Part shown: piece by piece, positions 59,365 to 64,000 of the stretch | Layout: each line of letters begins with the position of its first letter | How positions within the stretch are numbered: position 1 is the first letter of the stretch | Source: Paenibacillus sp. FSL H7-0326 | Lineage (GTDB): Bacteria > Bacillota > Bacilli > Paenibacillales > Paenibacillaceae | DNA length: 64,000 nt | Assembly (NCBI RefSeq): GCF_001955535.1 | Contig: NZ_MPVN01000009.1 | Span: 42,676-106,675, forward strand | Reading direction: 5' to 3' | The notes under the pieces: generated by a model | What the model was told of the DNA's origin: nothing | The model's database searches: none | What the model saw: the letters and a program-made list of their open reading frames with translations, nothing else | Program-made: the position numbers and the translations under genes

Positions 59365-59973
59365 GTGGCTAACTTCAAATCTAGTATATTTATTGGTGGA
59401 TGTATCGTTTCTGTATTGCTTTTAATCTTGAGTATTTTACTCTTCTTTGATTTTATACCTGGATCGGACTTAACTTTCTTTGCTGTTTATTCGACTTTTA
59501 TTTTAACTGGATGTTTTTTTTACCTTTACTTTAGAAGAAACAATAGAACCATTTTTATGCTCGATATCCTGTTTGAATTATATGTAATTCCCTTTTTTAC
59601 TGCCTTTGTGGTGATAATTATCTTAGTCGAAGGTTTGGAATCGGTAAGATGGATCGTTCTCACTGTATGGTTTGTAGCCATTACGGGAATCAGTCTCCTT
59701 CCAGTAATAAGAAAAAGAAAAAATTCAAGTTATTTAAAATCAGCACGCATTGTATTTGATTATGTAGATGCTTTTGCATGGATTCTCTTTTCTGCTGTAG
59801 CTTTCATATGGACCTTTGAAGGTGGTTTTAAGAATGATGAAGACAAGATGCTTATTGGCTACATGACCATTCCGTTACTTATTCATGCGAAGATCCTCAA
59901 GTCAGTCTCTGCTCATCTTCTTCATAGATTGGAAGTCTCTAATAAAGCAAATTTAGAAAGGGCTTTGAAATGA
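59365..59973 (+). CDS. Polytopic membrane protein (202 aa)
   Basis: GTG start behind AAGGAGAT. Five or six hydrophobic segments (about 9-27, 34-53, 62-88, 95-113, 130-150, 160-172). No family recognised. It overlaps the next gene by 4 bases (ATGA), so the two proteins probably act together at the membrane. Confidence 0.55.
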   Translation: MANFKSSIFIGGCIVSVLLLILSILLFFDFIPGSDLTFFAVYSTFILTGCFFYLYFRRNNRTIFMLDILFELYVIPFFTAFVVIIILVEGLESVRWIVLTVWFVAITGISLLPVIRKRKNSSYLKSARIVFDYVDAFAWILFSAVAFIWTFEGGFKNDEDKMLIGYMTIPLLIHAKILKSVSAHLLHRLEVSNKANLERALK

Positions 59974-60503
59974 CAAAAGAACAGCTAATTCAAAATTATT
60001 TGGATAATGTAAAAGAACCCGAAATACCTTATATTCTTTTGCTGCTGCTGGCGATCGCAATTACTGCAATTATTATTATTGTGTTTCATATTCAAATAAC
60101 AAAGCCACAGCAACATAATATGTTTTATAGTTTAGCGCATATTCCAGTAGTTTTTGGGGTGTCAGCATTATTATTAGTAATGGGCTATTATGTCTTGTTT
60201 TATATTGATGATGAAAGACAAAATCTAAGTTACACTAAAGAGTGGATGACTCAACAGTTTTATAATGAATACTTGCCAACCGTTGAAGATGTAAAATATG
60301 ACGTTGTAGAATATCAGTTGACTGATGGGGAATATTCGTTAACGCTTGATACGACAAATTACAATAAAATTGTGCAACCTTCTAGTGTTGAGTTTATTGA
60401 AAATGGTGACTCTTACGTTACTGCTAAGTGGATCGATGGATTATCCGAATACGGTATCCAGGACAGATATTTTGACGTAACATTCTATTTAAGAAAGAAC
60501 TGA
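59970..60503 (+). CDS. Membrane protein, paralogue 1 (177 aa)
   Basis: It begins TKEQLIQNYLDNVKEPE, then has two membrane helices (about 19-39, 53-75) and a soluble C-terminal beta domain (VEYQLTDGEYSLTLDTTNYN ... AKWIDGLSEYGIQDRYFDVT). The same plan is repeated in the gene at 60594, so this is a tandem duplication. Function unknown. Confidence 0.55.
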   Translation: MTKEQLIQNYLDNVKEPEIPYILLLLLAIAITAIIIIVFHIQITKPQQHNMFYSLAHIPVVFGVSALLLVMGYYVLFYIDDERQNLSYTKEWMTQQFYNEYLPTVEDVKYDVVEYQLTDGEYSLTLDTTNYNKIVQPSSVEFIENGDSYVTAKWIDGLSEYGIQDRYFDVTFYLRKN

Positions 60504-60593
60504 AAGACTATGATTCAAAGAGGAGTATTCCTATATAATGCGGATCTGCTATAGAAATGGGAACGTTAGTACGAAGGGATGGTATCTTAGTTA

Positions 60594-61121
60594 ATGACAA
60601 GAGATGAGCTGATTCAAAATTATACTGGAATAATAAAGAAAGAAATAAGGCTTCCTAATAAAATGTTTTATATACTAGTTGTTTTAACAACCCTCATTAG
60701 TTTTTGTGTGCAGTATTTTGTACAAGGTGAACAGATGTTTGATGATATCATGCTTTTTATTCTTTCCCTTTTTGGTTATCTGGCCGCATTTTGCTTAATT
60801 ATAGGGATCCCTTTGGGTTTGTATAGCATACACGTGAATGCTAAAACGATGGAGAATATAGAAAATTGGAAAAAGGTAGAGTTTAGAGAATACGTATCAT
60901 CAATGAACCATCAACATTACAAGGTTATTGATTATCAATTAAGTGATGGAAAATACTCGATTACACTGGATACCAACAATTCTAAAAAGATTGTTACCAC
61001 AAGTAATGTGAAGTTTGTGAAAAATGAACATTCCTATGTTCTTGCAAAATGGATTGATGCGCTGTCAGTATACGGGATTGAAGATGGTTATTATGACGTT
61101 ACATTCTATTTAGAGGTGTAG
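60594..61121 (+). CDS. Membrane protein, paralogue 2 (175 aa)
   Basis: It begins TRDELIQNYTGIIKKE, then two membrane helices (about 23-42, 52-75) and a C-terminal domain (IDYQLSDGKYSITLDTNNSK ... AKWIDALSVYGIEDGYYDVT). Clearly homologous to the 59970 product over the N- and C-terminal parts. The membrane helices have diverged more, so the two may differ in localisation or partner. Confidence 0.55.
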   Translation: MTRDELIQNYTGIIKKEIRLPNKMFYILVVLTTLISFCVQYFVQGEQMFDDIMLFILSLFGYLAAFCLIIGIPLGLYSIHVNAKTMENIENWKKVEFREYVSSMNHQHYKVIDYQLSDGKYSITLDTNNSKKIVTTSNVKFVKNEHSYVLAKWIDALSVYGIEDGYYDVTFYLEV

Positions 61122-61192
61122 CACATGCACGTGGGGATTTTTGGATATGACGGTAGCGCACCTCTTATATACAAACATCTAAGGGCTCATGC

Positions 61193-61408
61193 TAGCAGCT
61201 CTAAAGCGGCATAAGAACGCCGCTCAAGAGCTGCTACGCACCGCTGTCGGGTTACTCCAGTCGATAACGAGAGCGCCTAAGCCGGGCAAAGCGTCCCGGC
61301 CAAGGCGCTCTACGTTCCTGTCTGTCGCTTAACACCGCGCCACGGAGCGAAGATCTAAACCGAAGACCCGAAGCATGGAGAGAACCGGCAGCTGCCGGTT
61401 CTTTTTAT
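61193..61408 (+). ncRNA. GC-rich structured locus with paired compound hairpins, candidate ncRNA
   Basis: GC content rises sharply relative to neighbours. Two similar compound hairpins follow each other: AGCAGCTCT/AGAGCTGCT around AGCGGC/GCCGCT, and AGAGCGCCT/AGGCGCTCT around GCCGGG/CCCGGC. Each has a 9-bp outer and 6-bp inner stem. The locus ends in a perfect palindrome AGAACCGGCAGCTGCCGG with TTTTT, a strong terminator (61382-61408). No coding potential is convincing. Confidence 0.5.
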
Positions 61409-61415
61409 TGTAGTC

Positions 61416-61664
61416 TGCGTTTTTACGCCTTTTGCCTTCCGCATGGTAACAGGATCAGAGCGACTAACCTTCCAGGAGGCCGAGCCTCTGGCTGCGCCCC
61501 TCCACCTCCTGGAAGCCAAGTCGCTGAGCGACATGTTCAAGGGGCCTAAAACTTTTTTCTATTATCAGAAAAAGCATCTGATGAAAAAACTTTTCGGCTG
61601 AGACCCTTGATCATATCGCTATGATCCTGTTCCCAAGCTCCGCGTCAAAAGGCGAAAAAACGCC
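61416..61664. repeat. ~250-bp imperfect palindrome beside radC
   Basis: The left arm includes GCGTTTTTACGCCTTTTG and AACAGGATCAGAGCGAC. The right arm carries their near inverse around 61622-61664 (GATCCTGTT ... CAAAAGGCGAAAAAACGC). Inside lies a perfect 11-bp stem (CTTCCAGGAGG/CCTCCTGGAAG). The locus could extrude as a large cruciform: candidate transfer origin, single-strand origin or RNA gene. Confidence 0.5.
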
Positions 61665-61732
61665 CTTTCGGGGCCCTATCCCATGCGGCAGACAAAAGGT
61701 GATTATCGGAAAAATGAACGGGGGAAGCATAA

Positions 61733-62188
61733 ATGAAAAAAGCATCCATTTACAGAATCCAGTTAACAAAGGTTGGTGAAGTTGCTCTTAAGAAAAACGA
61801 GATCCTTAGTGCCGAAGATGCACATGAGGTTTGCAGATCTTTTTTATTGAATGAGTACGGGGGATTTTTACCAGATCGGGAAGTATTCGGAACCGTTTGG
61901 CTTAATACTAAAAACTTTGTTACTGGTCTAGAAATCGTCTCTATAGGTTCGTTAAATGCATCTATCGTACATCCTAGGGAAACGTTGAAAGCCGGAATAT
62001 TACATAATGCCGCATCGTTTATTGTTTTTCATAATCATCCATCAGGAAGTATAGAGCCATCCCCTGAGGATATTAGTGTGTCGAGAAGACTTAAGGAAGC
62101 TGGAGATATTCTCGGCATTGAACTGCTTGATCATCTTATTCTTGGTGAGAATGATTTCTACACCATGAAGGGACAAGGGTTGTTATAG
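61733..62188 (+). CDS. radC: RadC/JAB-domain protein
   Basis: 151 residues, lacking the N-terminal HhH part of chromosomal RadC. The JAB1/MPN-type metal motif is visible: FIVFHNHPSGSIEPSPEDIS (about 102-121, His-x-His and Asp) and the upstream Glu region EIVSIGSLNASIVHPRE. Short RadC proteins are common on plasmids and other mobile elements, where their function remains uncertain. Immediately upstream lies the large palindrome, and a perfect hairpin follows. Confidence 0.85.
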   Translation: MKKASIYRIQLTKVGEVALKKNEILSAEDAHEVCRSFLLNEYGGFLPDREVFGTVWLNTKNFVTGLEIVSIGSLNASIVHPRETLKAGILHNAASFIVFHNHPSGSIEPSPEDISVSRRLKEAGDILGIELLDHLILGENDFYTMKGQGLL

Positions 62189-62208
62189 GCAGAACGAACA
62201 GAAAAAAT

Positions 62209-62238
62209 TTTCAGCTACGGCTAAAGCCGTAGCTGAAA
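62209..62238 (-). terminator. Perfect hairpin after radC
   Basis: TTTCAGCTACGGC / GCCGTAGCTGAAA with a TAAA loop. On the minus strand it is followed by T6, on the plus strand it is not, so it would terminate minus-strand transcripts better. Confidence 0.55.
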
Positions 62239-62327
62239 GCACATAAATAGGTTGGTTTATAGAGTGTTTTAGTGTATAATTAATAGATATAATAGCTCTA
62301 TTAATTCTATTAAATGGGGGAATAAAT

Positions 62328-62531
62328 ATGTTGCACGTGCGGCCAATTTCAGGGAATGGTGTAGTTACTATCCCTAAAGAAATTCGAGAGGAAATGAATA
62401 TTAAACCTGGCGATCAAATCGCTTTTGTTAAATTGGATACGGGTCAGTATATTCTGACAACACCAGATTCTCTGAAGAATACGCTTATGGTTGATCATAA
62501 GGCTGGCTATTCCGTTGACAAAAAGCAGTGA
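62328..62531 (+). CDS. AbrB/SpoVT-domain regulator or antitoxin (67 aa)
   Basis: A single swapped-hairpin AbrB domain: RPISGNGVVTIPKEIREEMN, then KPGDQIAFVKLDTGQYIL. Small proteins of this type are transcription regulators or MazE-type antitoxins. A PemK/MazF-like toxin lies two genes downstream, so an antitoxin role is possible, but the intervening gene is the closer candidate. Confidence 0.75.
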   Translation: MLHVRPISGNGVVTIPKEIREEMNIKPGDQIAFVKLDTGQYILTTPDSLKNTLMVDHKAGYSVDKKQ

Positions 62532-62592
62532 AGTTAGTTCTTTGATAATTAAATACTTCATCTAACAGTGGTGATAATGAAGTTGTATTGTG

Positions 62593-62633
62593 TAGTGTAA
62601 AGTAGTGTTAAGTAGCGTATATTGTGATATAAT
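62593..62633 (+). promoter_or_regulatory. 10-bp direct repeats and promoter before the 62662 gene
   Basis: TAGTGTAAAG, TAGTGTTAAG and TAGCGTATAT are in tandem at exact 10-bp steps (62593-62622), followed by -10 TATAAT (62628). This suggests an operator for an autoregulated small gene. Confidence 0.5.
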
Positions 62634-62661
62634 GGTTTTAAGAGAATTGGAGGGATTGAAT

Positions 62662-62880
62662 ATGAGCAGAGTTATTTCATTTCCTAACCGTAACAACGTA
62701 AAACCAGTTGACCCTTTGGCAGATGTGAAGTCACTGATTCAAGAAAGATTTGGCGTTTCCTTGGCCGAATACGCTGGCACTAATGGAAAGCGGTCTGAAG
62801 AAGTTCAAAACAAAATCGACCGTGCCATGCAGAAAGAAACATTACAATTAGCTTCTAAATTTTTAAATAGCGTGAAGTAA
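62662..62880 (+). CDS. Small protein upstream of PemK-like toxin, antitoxin candidate (72 aa)
   Basis: The ATG behind TTGGAGGG is chosen over a longer in-frame start. The N-terminus is basic (SRVISFPNRNNVK), the rest acidic-helical (LADVKSLIQERFGVSLAEYA). It stands 56 bp before the PemK/MazF-like gene, the usual antitoxin position. No family name is secure. Confidence 0.55.
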   Translation: MSRVISFPNRNNVKPVDPLADVKSLIQERFGVSLAEYAGTNGKRSEEVQNKIDRAMQKETLQLASKFLNSVK

Positions 62881-62936
62881 CAAACCCACTGATACTTGGT
62901 GGGCTTTATTTTTATAGAAAATAGGGGGAAGTTATC

Positions 62937-63437
62937 TTGGAGTTTTTTAAACGAGGGTATGTAGCAAAGGCACACATTCCAGAATCCATACATACAAGTA
63001 CAACACCTAAACCCGGATTCTTTTTGTTTGGAGTGCATTATGTCATTGTATTGCACGATCATGATGCAGCTGATATCAAAAAAGATATGGCTTTGGTGTT
63101 ACCCATAACATCTGCAAAAGCAGAAGTAGAAAAGGCTCAGAAGGAAGGAAGGTCCATCCTACCCTCTTATATACCGATCAATAAATCTGATCATGAATTT
63201 TTAGACCGCGATTCTTATGTGAGCACTGCTCAGATGATGCCGATTAACCGTAAGTGGTTGGATCAGTATGTTGGACAAATTAATCCAGCCCACATGTCGC
63301 TCATTGATATTCAGGTGATAAACAATCTTGGACTGATGGAAATGGCTATCCAGATGGGACAAGCCTTGTACCAAGATCAGTTGGAACAAATGAGCCGACA
63401 GGTAGCAGCTGCAGTTGAAAGCTCTAATGATGAGTAA
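62937..63437 (+). CDS. PemK/MazF-like toxin
   Basis: 166 residues from a TTG start. A MazF-like barrel pattern: KRGYVAKAHIPE, FFLFGVHYVIVLHDHD, MALVLPITSAK, SILPSYIPIN, and SYVSTAQMMPINRKWLDQYV. MazF-type enzymes cleave mRNA. Some longer relatives are inactive or plasmid-specific, so activity cannot be assumed. A small antitoxin candidate lies upstream and a terminator downstream. Confidence 0.65.
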   Translation: MEFFKRGYVAKAHIPESIHTSTTPKPGFFLFGVHYVIVLHDHDAADIKKDMALVLPITSAKAEVEKAQKEGRSILPSYIPINKSDHEFLDRDSYVSTAQMMPINRKWLDQYVGQINPAHMSLIDIQVINNLGLMEMAIQMGQALYQDQLEQMSRQVAAAVESSNDE

Positions 63438-63444
63438 TCTATTG

Positions 63445-63473
63445 AAAAGGACGGGATAACCGTCCTTTTTTTA
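63445..63473 (+). terminator. Terminator after PemK-like gene
   Basis: AAAGGACGG / CCGTCCTTT hairpin followed by TTTT. Confidence 0.9.
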
Positions 63474-63626
63474 TAGGGATCAAGAATAGAGAGGTTAGAG
63501 TTACCGTTACAGTATACATATTGAGAGATTAGGAAAAGAAAGCGTCTAGGAAGAATCACTAATGAAGATCTTTGAACCCATGTGCTGTCAGAAACCAAAA
63601 AATGTTGTGTGAATAGGAGCCGTTCT

Positions 63627-63860
63627 ATGGAATTGATAAAATCAGATCAAGTCAACGCTGAAGAATGGAATAATGTTTTTTCTTTGGAAGATTGCCCTCC
63701 TTTAAATATGAAGGTACTGGCATTTCATGATAGTCAGATTTTTATTGGATTTTTTGAGAAAGATGGAGATGGTTATTGTTGGAGGTTGGAAAACGGAGAT
63801 TCGATTCAATGGGTGGATACATTCGAGGTTGAATCATGGTTAGATATCGTAAATGAATAG
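63627..63860 (+). CDS. Small hypothetical protein, DUF551-like (77 aa)
   Basis: The ATG behind ATAGGAGC is chosen over an earlier in-frame ATG. The pattern NAEEWNNVFSLEDCPPLNMK, VLAFHDSQIFIGFFEKDGD and a late Trp resembles phage and plasmid DUF551 proteins (W...LP...VL...W). Similarity is by pattern only. It ends 14 bp before the left end of a second Tn3 element. Confidence 0.45.
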   Translation: MELIKSDQVNAEEWNNVFSLEDCPPLNMKVLAFHDSQIFIGFFEKDGDGYCWRLENGDSIQWVDTFEVESWLDIVNE

Positions 63861-63874
63861 GAACATTTTTACTT

Positions 63875-64000
63875 GGGGTAGTACCAGCGAAGCTGACACC
63901 ACCCGCAAAGTAGATGTTATTAAATGGGAAATTTGTTGATGACCTCGTTGTACTCCTGCTGTGCATCAGTGATTGCCAGTTTTGAATAGACTTCCAACGA
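63875..64000. mobile_element. Left edge of a second Tn3-family transposon (truncated by window)
   Basis: From 63875 the sequence begins GGGGTAGTACCAGCGAAGCT, very similar to the 38-bp ends of the element at 43294-56654. Five bp later in the same layout comes the end of a tyrosine recombinase gene. The rest of the element lies outside the window. Confidence 0.85.
63920..64000 (-). CDS. Tyrosine recombinase of second Tn3 element, 3' end only
   Basis: Read on the minus strand, it ends SLEVYSKLAITDAQQEYNEV and then INKFPI before TAA. The match to the TnpI-type protein at 55904-56611 differs at only four of 26 residues. It includes the catalytic Tyr. Partial because the window ends. Confidence 0.85.
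   Translation of the reverse strand, partial: SLEVYSKLAITDAQQEYNEVINKFPI

Overview
The window looks like part of a large, low-GC (Bacillales-type) conjugative plasmid. Evidence: an AEP-type replication primase (30.9-32.4 kb), a compact Gram-positive type IV secretion block (33.0-39.3 kb), a ParM/ParR-like partition pair (41.4-43.1 kb), MazF/PemK-type toxins, many small ribbon-helix-helix and AbrB-type regulators, and few metabolic genes. An SLH-domain protein beside WxL-domain surface proteins suggests Paenibacillus, Brevibacillus or a close relative; the genus is inference.

Layout. 0-11.4 kb: membrane-anchored proteins, an orphan RelB-like antitoxin, and a cell-surface set (SLH protein, large Ig-like protein, DUF916/WxL-interacting protein, WxL protein, RCC1-WxL protein). 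11.8-15.3 kb: regulators, a membrane/Rossmann-like protein and a SUKH protein. 15.3-18 kb: a two-gene CBASS-like antiphage operon (CD-NTase plus S-4TM effector) bracketed by two diverged copies of a ~195-bp structured repeat. 18-21 kb: a secreted HNH toxin with a SUKH immunity gene, and a decayed sequence. 21-29 kb: small plasmid genes, a tyrosine recombinase, a degenerate tRNA-Leu-like element and a membrane-anchored Mrr-type nuclease. 29-43 kb: plasmid backbone. 57.8-63.9 kb: unknown genes, a GC-rich palindromic locus beside a RadC protein, AbrB and PemK-like genes.

The most exciting part is a complete 13.4-kb Tn3-family transposon (43294-56654). It has ~38-bp inverted repeats, a TTCTT target duplication, a Tn3 transposase and a tyrosine-recombinase resolvase. 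It is inserted into, and splits, a TIR-like nucleotide-binding (CAP12/Pycsar-type) gene whose frame is restored exactly when the element and one target copy are removed in silico. Its cargo is a four-gene operon behind a TPP riboswitch and terminator: an N-glycosidase of the nucleoside deoxyribosyltransferase fold, a thymidylate-synthase-like CMP hydroxymethylase, a SAM methyltransferase, and a HAD-Nudix fusion. The first three match the known logic of bacimethrin (2'-methoxythiamine precursor) biosynthesis; the fusion is a candidate self-protection enzyme. So this appears to be a mobile, thiamine-sensing antivitamin cassette.

An IS66 element later landed in the transposon. Its 8-bp target duplication (TCTTTATT) survives only across two IS66 end copies, showing that the manganese catalase segment between them came later. 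The same IS66 transposase gene is broken by a 215-bp MITE. At the right edge of the window a second related Tn3 element begins, with the 3' end of its own recombinase gene.

Several plasmid-wide sequence signals link distant genes: a TGTAAGACA nonamer in clusters with about one- or two-turn spacing upstream of at least five genes including rep and parM, and a GAAACCACCACA leader motif upstream of three genes.
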